64,000 bases of DNA. It comes from Gari tellinella. Its lineage: Eukaryota > Mollusca > Bivalvia > Cardiida > Psammobiidae. The notes beneath the pieces are model-generated. The model was given only the letters and a program-made list of their open reading frames with translations. It searched no databases and was not told the origin of the DNA. Location: the NCBI GenBank assembly GCA_922989275.2, contig OV277866.1, positions 78,032,328 to 78,096,327 on the forward strand. Direction: 5' to 3'. The translations under genes were made by a program, and so were the position numbers. Positions 37,019 through 48,015 of this stretch are shown in pieces (positions within the stretch are counted from its first letter, which is position 1; the number at the start of each line of letters is the position of its first letter).

Positions 37019-37275
37019 TTAACCCATTACCCAATAGCCTGTTTCTAGTATTGAAGATACATGACCACTAAAAGCAGGTTGAAAGTAAAGCAGAATGTGC
37101 CTTAACTTAAGGCGCATTCTGCTTTACCTACAGCCAGCTTTAAGCTATCATGTGCTATACTATAGAATATATTTCTTATAATACATATTCATATCTGTAC
37201 AAACATCATCTTTATTCCTCAGAGGAAAAATTAATGAAAGGCGTAAAAAGGTGTATTTATTGGGTAATGGGTTAA
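37019..37275. mobile_element. MITE family E copy
   Basis: TTAACCCATTACCCAATAGC to GGGTAATGGGTTAA, with the hairpin GCCTTAACTTAAGGC. Directly follows the copy ending near 37012, a tandem pair in opposite orientations. Confidence 0.75.
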
Positions 37276-38156
37276 ATTGCAATCTGCTTTACTGTCAACC
37301 TGCCTTTAGATACCATCTGCTAGAGTTTAGGAAATATTTCTTACGGTGTACATACATTACAATACAAAATGGAACTACTTTCTTTAGAGGGGGAATATAT
37401 TCAAGGCATATTTATGGGGGAGGAGGTAAAAGGTTAAGTAGTCATCTGTTTTCAAAACGAGAAACAGGCTGTGGGGTAAAGGGTTCAAGACTGAAAACCA
37501 GATGGCAAGTTGATGTTTTTCAGAAAAAGATTAATTTCAGGAAAGAAGAAAAATTTGATGTGAAAAAGCTATCTTTATTGTAACATAAACTTAGCAAAGG
37601 ACATCACTGGGATGGATATTTCTTTCTTTTTTCGTTTTTAATTTTTTTCACTGCACAACATTGAATCCCAAACATGATCAGTAATTATTATTGAAAAAAA
37701 ATGTATGGATTTGTAATATTGATCCAATTTCTTAAAAACTTAATATTTACGTTTTTAATCTTAAAATACTATTTCTATACACCTGACATTCGTTTACATA
37801 TCAAATAAAATAGAACATTCTGGTTTTCGGTCTCTTTTTAAAGGCCTTACCGAAAATAAAATGTCTCTGTCTTAAGAGCAAACATCTATGAATCATTGTT
37901 CTTAAAGAGTTCAAACAGTCTTCTCACATATTTGAAATGTTGATAATAATAAGGTGTTTCTAACTTTCTGGATCAGTGACATGGGTTTGTTCCTGCTGTT
38001 GTCTTGCCATTTTCTTCTCTTCACTTTATCTTTCCATTTCTGTCCCCTGCATACCTCAGCCACTCCTTGACAATTCTCTTAACCTCATCCAAACTTTATG
38101 ACATGATTGTGCTGCCTCTGAAACATAAACCATACATGCATGTTTACCAATATGCC

Positions 38157-38405
38157 TAACCGGCGGATGTTGTCGAGGGTTAAGCGCCTGCTTACGACAT
38201 CAGGGGTCGTGAGTTCGATCCCCCGCCATACCAAGTCCTTTGGATGAGACTTTATAAACTGAGGTCAGATGTATCAGTGTTTTACAAAGGGCATCGAAAA
38301 GAACCAGAGAACTCTTTCGATAATAAGAGCAGGGCATCACACCTGGTTCTCTGTTTCCGCTTCCCTCTCTCTGGGGCGTCCAATTAGCCCATAGATGGCA
38401 GAAAC
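38157..38405 (+). mobile_element. tRNA-headed SINE, plus strand
   Basis: The head at about 38160-38228 contains GTCGAGGGTTAAGCGCCTGC and GTCGTGAGTTCGATCCCCCG, close to a tRNA with A and B boxes. The tail contains TTTCCGCTTCCCTCTCTCTG, GGGGCGTCCAATTAGCCC and ATAGATGGCAGAAACC. The tail matches the minus-strand SINE at 30385-30612. Confidence 0.75.
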
Positions 38406-38422
38406 CGACTTTTACAAACAAT

Positions 38423-38686
38423 TTAACCCATTACCCCATAGCCTGTTTCTAGTATTCATTAAAAGCCAGGTGACCACTAACCAGTTGAAAGTAAAGCATA
38501 ATGTGCCATAAGGGGAATTCTGCTTTACTTTTAGTCTGCTTTAAACTACTATCTGCTAGAATATAGAAACTATTTCTTATCAAACATAGCCATGACTGTA
38601 GTATAAACTGGAACTAGTTTCTTTGGTAGAGGAATAAATTAAAGGTGTAACAATGTGTAACTATATATAATGGAGTATGGGGCTAA
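38423..38686. mobile_element. MITE family E copy (diverged)
   Basis: TTAACCCATTACCCCATAGC on the left, core CCAGTTGAAAGTAAAGCATA, and a degraded right end near TGGAGTATGGGGCTAAG. Confidence 0.65.
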
Positions 38687-38969
38687 GTATCCATTCAAGT
38701 AGCTTGCAACAGATTTTTCAACGGTTAAGAACCACTTACCTCTTGAAGTGACCTTGTTTTTTTATTCACAGTCGTGACATGATTAAGTTTAAAAAATGTG
38801 CTTCTTAAAAAATGCAAAAAAATGAATATTCCTACCGAGGTGTATCATTATTTAATCAAAGTTGTGACTTGCATTTGCATGTATTTTCTTGTAGACTTAA
38901 AAACATTAAACAATTAAAATTGTAAAAGTCACATACTACTTATCACTACAGTTGGGTACCACAAAGAAT

Positions 38970-39931
38970 AAACAAGAGGGCTTTGAAGACCCTGGTATCG
39001 CTCACCTGTGGTAATGAAGCCTGATAGCTAAATACATTTGAGTTTCACCCGTTTTAATCTAAACCCATTCAAAGTTGTAGTAAAGCTTGTAAACACTTTT
39101 GGAATACCTCATAATTCTATCAAGGGCAGATAACTACTGCCACAATTATTAGATTTCAACAATACTTGCACTCCTTCGATAACTTATTAGTGTATACTTT
39201 GTATGCAAGTATAATCAAAATCCATTGAAAACTAGTTGCAAGAGTGTAAACGCTGTATGATATGGTAATTCAAGGGCAGATAATTCATGACCTATTAATT
39301 CGATTTGAACAATAATCACGCTTATTTGAACTCTTTTTGTCATATACAATCCGAGCAAGTTTGATAAAGACTAGATACAACTTGTGGCCTATAGAGTGTA
39401 AACACCGTTAAAATGGCATTTTCAGCAATTCAAGGGCAGATAACTCTTGACCTATTGGTCTGATTTCAACCATAATCGAACTCATCTGAACTCTTATGGT
39501 CATATACAATTTGAATAATTTTGAGAAAGATTGTATAAAAATTGTGGCCTCTAGAGTGTAAACAGCCTTTAATATGGAATTTTCAGCAATTCAAATGTAG
39601 ATAATTTTTTATCTGTTGGTCTGATTACAAACTCATAAAAAATCTTAATATGGTAATATACAATCTGGGCAAGTTTTAGTGAGGTTTGATAAGTATTGTG
39701 GCCTCTAGAGTGTAAACACTGTTAAATATTGCATTTTCAGCAATTCAAATGTAGATAACTCTTGACCTATTAGTCTGATTTCAACCATAATCAAACTCAT
39801 CTAAACTCTGATGGTAATATACAATCTGTGCAAGTTTGAATAAATATTTTGGCCTCTAGAGTGTAAACACTGAAATTGTTGATGACGGAAAAGGGACATA
39901 AGGATTGTAAAAAGCTCAGGTGAGCTAAAAA
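38970..39931 (+). repeat. Satellite element with AACAAGAGGGC / GGTGAGCTAAAAA ends
   Basis: Left end AACAAGAGGGCTTTGAAGAC then GGTATCGCTCACCTG; right end AGCTCAGGTGAGCTAAAAAC. Inside are five to six units of about 150 bp with TCAAGGGCAGATAACTCTTG and CTCTAGAGTGTAAACACTGT. Same family grammar as 58876-60077, which lies in reverse. Confidence 0.75.
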
Positions 39932-40590
39932 CCAAGGGCAATAACTAACAAATGACAAATCCCAGGGTTGCATGCCTTGTTGTAATGAGTTGCCCTTTTG
40001 ATACTAAATAACTATTTAAAGTTTCAAGTTAATACCTCTGGTAGTTACTTAAAACCTAAGAGTTGGTCCGTTGTTCAAGGTCAATGTCACAGGCATCTAA
40101 ATTTGTATGTGCATAGAAAGGTCTTGTCCATAAACACACAAACCAACCATGAAAGGAGTATCTTAAGGGACATAGAAGTTAAAGGCATTTTTCGAAACCT
40201 AAAAATTGCCCTAAGTTCAAGGTCACATGGGTCCCAATTTGTCTGTGCATAGAAAGGTCTTGTTCATAAACACACCAACCAACCATGAAAAGAATATCTC
40301 AAGGGATATAGAAATTAAAGGCATTTTTCAAAACCTAAACACAGATTTCAAAACCTAAAAGTTGGCCTCGAGTTCAAGGTCAAGGTCACAGGGGTCTAAA
40401 TTTTTCTGTGCATTGAAAGGTCTTGTCCATACACACAAACTATGAAAGGAATATCTCAAGGGACATAGAAGAGGCATTTTTCGAAACCTAAACAGAGTTT
40501 TACAAAAACATTAAAGGCAGACGCTGACACAGAGGACAACGTGATGACAATTGCTTGACTTTTTGAAAAAGTCGAGCTAATAAAATGTTT
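39932..40590 (+). repeat. Tandem repeat with GCATAGAAAGGTCTTGTCCA units
   Basis: GCATAGAAAGGTCTTGTCCA near 40112, GCATAGAAAGGTCTTGTTCA near 40246 and GCATTGAAAGGTCTTGTCCA near 40412, each followed by CAACCATGAAAGGAATATCT-like text. The right end TTGAAAAAGTCGAGCTAATA resembles a terminal hairpin of this element class. Confidence 0.65.
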
Positions 40591-40739
40591 GCTGAAGCGT
40601 TATGAGTTTTGAGAGTAGCGTACTTTTTAAGTTTTATAACCATTGACCATGGTGTACACTATGTGTTTGAGTAAATAACATGGTATGTACTGCAGTTACT
40701 GCTGTTTCATACAAGAGCTGTAACAGACAACAAAGCTAT

Positions 40740-43700
40740 AAAACTTAGGTTACCTTATTTCCTGATGGAGTAGACTTGGTTACAGACGGTGTTGACCCAT
40801 TACAGAAGACGTACATGGCAATGACCTGGTAACAGATGTCATACAGAAGGCGTAATAGGTGGTGACGACATCTGTATCCTGGAAATGATAATAACTACAG
40901 TGCTCCCTCTCTACAACGACATCCAACGGTGGACACAGTTTGAGTGCATTGTTTGGAGGGAGTGGTAGGGCGGGAAAATTTAGACTTGGCTTACATTGGT
41001 TTAGCTTCCTATTAGGCAAGTATGCATGTGTATACAATTTTCTTTTTACAGAAAATAAAAAATTAATTGGAGCACTGCATATGGGTGCTGGACTCTTGAC
41101 TTTCATATACTTTATATTGCCAATTAAATTGGAGCTTTTTTAAATTACAAATTTTAAGTTTAAAAAGGGCAATGACTCTGGAAGGACAAAGCCCAGAGCA
41201 ACATGCCTTATTGAAGTGAGTTGCCTTTTTGATACTGGACAAGTTTTAAAAGTTTCAAGTTAGTACCTCTCTTAGTTTTGAGAAATTTCATTTACAATAG
41301 CTGTAAGAGAGACGACAAAGCTATCAAACTTAGTTACCTTATTTCCTGGTGGAGCACACTTATTTACAGACGGTGTTGACCTGATTACACAAGGCATACA
41401 TGGCAATGACCTCGTAACACATGTTGTAAGGAAGGCGTAATAGGTGGTGACAACATCTTTATCCTGTAAATGATAATAACTAATAACTGTCAACAATAAC
41501 ATCCATCGGGGAACACAATTTGAGTGCCTTGTTTGGAGGGAGTCTTTAAAAGGAGGCGAAATTAGACTTGTCTTACATTGGCGTAGCTTTCTACTAGGCA
41601 AGTAGGCATGTGTACCGGTATACACTTTTGTAACAGAAGTCCAAAAATCATGCGGAAAATGCAATAAAATTGAAGCCTAAGAAGGGTTTGGGGAAAACCC
41701 CATTTTCTTTTTACCAATTACATGATGATGTTTGTGCCTTTAACGCCCCAAAAGTCCTAAGAACGCATCTGCAGAGACTATCAAGGAATAGAATTTTCTC
41801 GGGGCACCATGACGCCCCCTCATAAGAATGGTGTAGCCACTCTCTGGTAGGCACATACATTTAGCTACATGTATGCTAAACAAGAGGGCCATGGCCCACA
41901 AGTCGCTCACCTGAGAACATTGTACCTAAGCTGACTGGGCAAGACAATATTGTGATATATATAGCTATAAAAAGAGTTTTAAAGGTTTTCCTATATAAGT
42001 CTATATAAGACTGATAAGCCCCGGGGCAGGGCCAATTTTGACATGGTGTCATAATTTGAACAATCTTGGTAGAGGACTATAAGGTTAAGCTACATTTCAA
42101 TTACAAATGATCTGGGCCTTACAGTTTCAGAAGAAGATTTTCAAAGGTTTTCCTATGAAAAACTGACAAGCCCAAGGGCGAGGCCAGTTTTGGCCCAGGG
42201 GTCATAATTTGATCAATCTTGGTAGAGGACCATAAGGCAAAGCTACATATCAAAGCTGAAAGATCTGGGCCTTACAGTTTCAGAGAAGAAGATTTTTAAA
42301 GATTTTCCTATATAATTCTATGTAAAACTGATAAGCCCCGGGGCGGGCCAATTTTGACCCGGGGGTCATAATTTGAACAATGTAGGTAGAGGACCATAAG
42401 ACTAAGCTACATGTCAAATATTAATGATCTAGGCCATACAGTTTCAGAGAAGAAGATTTTTAAAGATTTTCCTATATAACTCTATGTAAAACTGATAAGC
42501 CCTGGGGCGGGGCCAATTTTGACCCGGCGGTCATAATTTGAACAAGCTAGGTAGAGGACCATAATGCAAAGCTACATGTCAAATATTAATGATCTAGGCC
42601 ATACAGTTTCAGAAGAAAAACTGATAAGCCCAAGGGCGGGGCCAAAATAAATTTTGGCCCCAGGGTCAAAATTTGAACAATCTTGGTAGAAGATCATTAG
42701 GTTATGATACATACCAAATATGAAAGGTCTGGGCCTTTTGGTTTCTGAGAATAAGATTTTTAAAGATTTTCTTATGCATTAAAAGTTGTCTATACGGTCA
42801 TGTTAGAAAATCAAGTCCCAAAGCAAGGGGAATAACTCTAGCCAAAAACTTTGAACAAGATTTCGTTCCCCCTTGTCACTGATGCTTCTGATAAAGTTTG
42901 GTTGAAATCGGGTAAGTGGTTTCTGAGGAGATGTTGTTTGAAAATGTGGACGGACGACGGACGATGGACGACACGACGGACGAAGAGCGGTCACAATAGC
43001 TCATCCTGAGCCGAAGGCTCAGGTGAGCTAAAAACACGAAACTGCGTACACGCTGTCATAAAAATTGGAACAATTTGAAACTAAAATCAGAGTGGGAAAA
43101 TGTATTAACCTGAAACGGACAATTTAACATATATATTTTCAGTTTACATAGATTTATTTTAGAATTTTACCTGATTTTGAACGTGCAAAACAACACACCA
43201 GAGGCCATCTAGAAAATTTTTTTTACAGTGTTATACAACTCAAATTTTTCGCAGAGGACTATGCCCCCGAACACCCCTAGAAGAGTTATGCTAATTCTAG
43301 ACAAGCAACACCCATGGCTTACATTTGCATACTGCTTGAATCCAGATCAGAGACTGATTACGCAAGTCTAATCTGGATTCAAGCTGTTTGTCACTCGTCA
43401 TTTATAATATTTTTTGTATCATCGTATTAATAAATTGTTATGTCCAATCATTTGTAACTTAGAGAAAAAACAGCAGACAACAATTTTAAGCAGACGATAT
43501 TGCAACAGTAACAGTGCTGGACATAAATTAATTGTCCTGTTTAGGGAACAACAGCAAGGGTAGTTGTTGGGAGGGCTGTTGTATGGTGGGACACTGTAAT
43601 TCAGAAATTTAGCAAACAATATTGGACAGTAACTGTTGAAAGTGTTAGGGGTACCTTTGGCATGACTCCTTTTAATCAGGGTCTACACTGTTTGAATAGT

Positions 43701-43990
43701 ATAAGTGCACTCTTCACAGGTACACCATTGTAAAGGATACATACATGTGTCACTAGGGAGGTCTGTTAAATTAGGATAAGTGAACAGAAAGCTATCAAGC
43801 TTAAGTTAGTTACCTTGTTTCCTGACCTGTGGTATAGACCTGGTTAAAACCAAACTCATCCATCCATCCTGATTACATGGTTTCATGGTGTTGACCTGAT
43901 AACAGATGGCATAAAGTACAGTTGGATGGTGTTGTAGGTGGTTGGGACTTCTGTTTCTGTAAATGAAAAAGACTAGATTAACTTTCAGAA
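40740..43990 (-). repeat. Three exon-like degenerate repeat units
   Basis: On the minus strand near 40885-40745, 41465-41335 and 43962-43815, units begin after a CAG and read VTTYYAF, TYNTIQL and similar, then PSVTRS-like peptides. Each ends GGAAA(T/C)AAG|GTAAC, a perfect splice-donor context, followed by a shared CTTAAGTTTGATAGCTTTGT-like segment. The same 3' segment follows the exon at 44220-44446. They look like tandemly duplicated exon-plus-intron blocks now with stops. An unknown repeat family with no coding past is the alternative. Confidence 0.4.
41879..43034 (+). repeat. Satellite element with AACAAGAGGGCCATGG / GGTGAGCTAAAAA ends
   Basis: Left end AACAAGAGGGCCATGGCCCA then AAGTCGCTCACCTG; right end CTGAGCCGAAGGCTCAGGTG then AGCTAAAAAC. 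Internal units of about 150-190 bp carry GATAAGCCCCGGGGCGGGCC and CATAATTTGAACAATCTTGG. Contains GACGGACGACGGACGATGGA just before the right hairpin. Confidence 0.8.
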
Positions 43991-44219
43991 TTTTAGCAAA
44001 CACCATTTGACAGTCACTGTTCATAGAGTTAGTGGTAACTCTCACATGACCACACTGTTTTGCATAGATTAGTACAAGTGCACTCTTCACAAGTACAGCA
44101 TTTGTAAAGGATGCATATAAGCATGCATGCAGCATCACCAGAGGTAATCTATTAACATAGGATGACAGAGATCACAAAGCCATCAAACTTAAGTTACCTT
44201 GTTTCCTGTTGGCGTAGAC

Positions 44220-44446
44220 CTAGTTACAGACGACTGATGGTGACAAAGAGTGGATCACATATTTGACGGCTAATGCTAACAGCCAGTTTCCAATACTACT
44301 CAGATGGAGCCCATCAATAGCCAGGAAGACTCTTTTTTCTTCAAAGACATACGTAGGGCCAGGCCACATAATGGGAGTCCAGGCGCCACCATCTCTCCTC
44401 TGACAGGCGTTATACTTCTTTCTGGTGACCCTCCTTAATTTCTGGA
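44220..44446 (-). CDS. Coding-looking exon, possible SGNH-hydrolase C-terminal block
   Basis: The minus strand from 44446 follows a TTTTTGTAG acceptor and stays open for 74 codons to a TAG at 44220. It includes KKYNACQRRDGGAWTPIMWP, then GPTYVFEEKRVFLAIDGLHL and SSIGNWLLALAVKYVIHSL. DGLHLSSIG fits the DxxH block (catalytic Asp and His) of SGNH/GDSL hydrolases, which is normally followed by a helix like the one here. That family call is inference from one motif. There is no initiator Met and no upstream exon was found. It lies inside the 14.36-kb insertion, so it is either cargo or coding sequence of that element, or an older host exon. The segment after HSL may be frameshifted relative to the sister repeat units. 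Confidence 0.5.
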
Positions 44447-44721
44447 CTACAAAAATGTGAAATAAATGTTAAAATTGGTTATTTGGTTATTTCACAAGGG
44501 TTAACATTAAACTTTACAATGTCCACCATCCACTCTTTTAATACCCTGATGAATGCATATGGTGAGAGACATTTATTTCTTATACAGTAGAACCCTTCTA
44601 TTACAAATACTACATAAGATTATTACTACTGGTGTACACATACTTTGATTATCTCAAAATTTTGTTGCCTGTCTTAACCCTCTGATGAGCACCATTTGAT
44701 TTTCATCTGAATTGTAAACTT

Positions 44722-45264
44722 AAAGGGACTCGCAACCGGATGGTGTACTTGTCAAAATAAAATAAAATACTCAAATAAAAGCAAATTTGTGGCATTATTT
44801 GGCATCTGACATTAAAAAGATATGATCAGTCCAAAAAAAGTTTCAAAAATCGTCACCGAATCTTAGATTTTTAGATATTTTCCATCGTTTTTCTATACCG
44901 ACTAGTAGACGGTATAGTTGTTGTTGTTGCTTCTCTACAAGGGCTCAGACATAAACGCGAGCCGAATTACGAAGTTGTATGCACTTTCGATCGCTACACA
45001 TGAAATACGTTAAATCGATCCGAGATAAACGGATAGTTCCGTGGTCCATTGGTCTAAGCGGTTTCCCCTATTTTGCCTTCTGTCCGCCAATGTCGGGCCC
45101 CGGGTTCGAATCCCACCAGAGACCAGTATTTTTTTTTTATTGAAATACATTTTTTTAAACAGAATTTATTATCCTAAACTAATTCTTTACCATTTATATA
45201 AGCGTTTGACACATATTTACAAATTACTATTTTTAATGCACCATCTGGTTGCGAGTCGCTTTAA
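44722..45264 (+). mobile_element. TIR element with tRNA-like segment, copy 2
   Basis: Ends AAAGGGACTCGCAACCGGAT and ATCTGGTTGCGAGTCGCTTT. Inside, at 45039-45120, GTGGTCCATTGGTCTAAGCG and CCGGGTTCGAATCCCACCAG are good A- and B-box matches, so a SINE-like promoter is embedded in a TIR element. Paired with an inverted sister 33 bp downstream. Confidence 0.75.
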
Positions 45265-45297
45265 GAGTTGTCGGCAATTTTTTTTAAGTCAGATTTA

Positions 45298-45825
45298 AAG
45301 AGGCTCGCAACCGGATTTAGCATTAAAAATGGTAATTTGTAAATATATGTCAAATGATTATATAAATGGGTAAGATTTAGTTTAGGATAATAAATTCTGT
45401 TAAAAAAAGCATTTCCAAAAAAAAAAAAGAAGAAGCTCTGGTGGGATTCGAACCCGTGACCTTCCATTGCGGAGACAAACAAGAAAAATGAGGACACGCC
45501 TTTACCGCCTCGACTACGGACGCTCTCTATATATATGGTAGCGAATTAGCGTACTTCACTGGTAGCGATTAATACTACATTATTCGGCTCCAGTTTATGT
45601 CAGAACCCGTGTAGAGAAGCAACAACTATACCGTCAGCTGACGCTATTGAAAAACGATGGAATATATCTAAAAAAACTAAGATTTGTTGACGACTCTTGA
45701 GACTTTTTTTGGACTGATCATATTTTTTTAATGTCAGAAGCCAAATAATGCCACAAATTTGCTTTTATTTGAGTATTTTATTTTATTTTGACAAGTACAC
45801 CATCCGGTTGTGAGTCCCTTTAAGG
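45298..45825 (-). mobile_element. TIR element with tRNA-like segment, copy 3 (inverted partner)
   Basis: Ends AAGAGGCTCGCAACCGGATT and ACCATCCGGTTGTGAGTCCC. The tRNA-like part at 45435-45530 reads on the minus strand (GGTCACGGGTTCGAATCCCA). Outer segments (CAAATAAAAGCAAATTTGTG near 44774 and its complement near 45755) show that the two copies form a long inverted pair. Confidence 0.75.
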
Positions 45826-46019
45826 CTTTTTTACTCAAGAAATATTGATACGATTGTCAAACAGTTTGGATCCATCTTCCTGATCAGATGCCACAATAAG
45901 CAGCACCATGTAGAAGGCAACATTGGGGAGGAGTGATAAGTCGCAAGGGATCCGATATTAATGTTTGAGTGTAATTCTGTGAGTAAAAATAGATATGATT
46001 GTGCAAATTGCCGAGTAGA

Positions 46020-46631
46020 TCAGATGCTCCTGTAACCTAGCTATGCAATGAACAGTTTTGAACAATATTGGTAAAGGACAACTAGAAGTATCCCCATGCC
46101 GAATATCAAAGCTCTTGCCATATTAGTTTAAGAGGAGAAGACATTTGAAAATTTCACTATATAACTGACCGCCCCGGGTGTCACAGTTTTACATAGGGGT
46201 AAACTCTATATAAATTTTACATAGAGTTTAACCCTATGTAAAACTGTGACACCCGGGGCGGGCCAATTTTGACCCCAGGGGCATAATTTGTACAAACTTT
46301 ATAGAGAACCTGTAGATGATGCTTTGTGCCAAATATCTTAGCTCAGGGTCATGCAATTTCAGAGAAAAAGATTTTTTAAGTTTTTATTGAAATGATCTAT
46401 TTTTTGCTCCTGTGACCTAGATATGCAACAGACTGGAAATATCTGAACACCTTTCAAAGAGGACCATATAAGGATAATTTCTGCCAAGTTTGGTAAAAAT
46501 CTATCCAGTAGTCTAGGAGGAGATGTCGTTTAAAGAAATTTTTGACGACTGACGGGCGACAACGGACATAGCACAATCAATATAGCTCACCTTGGCACAA
46601 ACCTTGGCACTTTGTGCCAGGTGAGCTAAAA
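46020..46631 (+). repeat. Satellite-type element, truncated left, with terminal hairpin
   Basis: The right end GGCACTTTGTGCCAGGTGAG then CTAAAAA matches the class. Two internal units carry GAACAATATTGGTAAAGGAC-like text. Interrupted by the perfect palindrome at 46171-46260. Confidence 0.65.
46171..46260. repeat. Near-perfect 90-bp palindrome
   Basis: GCCCCGGGTGTCACAGTTTT on the left pairs with AAAACTGTGACACCCGGGGC on the right, with AACTCTATATAAATTTTACA at the turn. Arms of about 42 bp with very few mismatches. A young hairpin duplication within the satellite element. Confidence 0.85.
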
Positions 46632-47579
46632 AGATATGCAGGGTTACCTAAAATATTCAACAAAAACTTTATCACTTGGCCTAAATTTATGAAATTCGGT
46701 AAAGTCCAAATATTGGCCATTATGTCCACAACATCTAGAGCTGTCATTGATTTAGCAAAAAGCATATAAACAATATCGATATATTGGGAGACAAATATCG
46801 ATGATATATAGATATATCAATTTGAACATTTATATAACTCTAGAGACAGGTTATTGGAACGTACATGTATTTCTTATTTGAATTGACTTTTAAGTTAAAC
46901 ATTTACCAAACTTACTACCATGTACCTGTGGCTCGCCGCCATATGACCATTTCATGTGTCGCGGTGCCGTAAAACCCAACTCAATCAAACCTGTAAATGA
47001 ACTTTCAGCAAAACTCTCAACATTAATGCATGACAAATTAACTTTTTCATATGAATATACTGTAAACAAGAGTGTAATTTGCAAAAGCTATATAACAGCT
47101 AGTGTAGAATCAGGAAAATGAACTTTTTTAACAGTACATTTCTAGTCAGTTTTATTTTTCCATTGTATCGAACTATCGATACTCTGAAAATGTGTATCGA
47201 TAATCGATCAATGAATAAATATTGGCGATACATCGATATTGTTCCTATCAATGACAGCTCTAACAACATCCGGTGGATTAAACTACTCAACCTTGTAAAA
47301 GTTTGCCGTACCCAGAGTAAGTATGAAAATGCAAAATACCTGTGCATAATTGTGATAATGATATATTCAATTGTCAAAATCAGTCAATGGGGTAAGTTTT
47401 AAGTTGGGACATTGATTTTCTGAGTTTTGAAACTGCTTTCAATATCTTCGAAGTGAGGTACACTGAACTGAAGTTCAGAGGGGGCAAGCTATTGAACTAC
47501 TGTTGGAGGGTCGAGGCCAACAGCAGGTTGCTGGACAGTTCAATGTGTATTTTTTCACTAAAGAACGTCTTATCAGATG

Positions 47580-48015
47580 CATGAGAGATGGGAACCCTTG
47601 CAGATCGACCGCGAACGTGACGCTGCACGTCATTATTTCACCTTAACACAGGACTATCCGCCCAGTTCACCTGCGCAATCGCCACCATACAGGCAGTGAA
47701 ACTGTTGATAACACGTAATGCAATAATCGTCAACATATCTATGGTTACACTGTACCAAACCTGTTATGTGTCAAGGGTCTGCCAGCCTTACATCGTTAGG
47801 CTCGTTTGCCACTTAACGCTCCGCGTCATGCATTAGGGACACATTCCAGTCACCGACGAGTTCCGGGTTCACGCTATATTGATCTGATGGTCCATGTCCT
47901 GTATACGCATTGGGAATGCTACGCAGTGCTGATACGTAACGTGTGCATTCTTAAGAGGGATAGGTTTGGCAGATGATCTGTTATGGAATGGCTGATGAAC
48001 TGCATGTAGCAATGC
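47580..48015 (+). pseudogene. Decayed Tc1/mariner transposase
   Basis: Reading across several frameshifts and stops gives VHLRNRHHTGSETVDNT, then NNRQHIYGYTV, then FTLYxSDGPCPVY and KRDRFGR, SVM, ELHVAM. These match in order the conserved Tc1-like transposase stretch (LRNRH, ISxxTV, SRFxLxxxDGRxRVYRR, RDRFGGGSVMVW, ELHVV). The acidic triad cannot be read intact. Only a relic inside the 14.36-kb insertion, unlikely to have moved it given the AC rather than TA flanks. Confidence 0.65.

Noticed and set aside
36528..37583. ORFs of 82 and 110 codons in the large insertion
   Set aside because: They overlap family-E MITEs and show no domain.
45039..45120. Functional tRNA gene
   Set aside because: A and B boxes are good, but the region is inside a repeated TIR element and no full cloverleaf with paired acceptor ends is seen.
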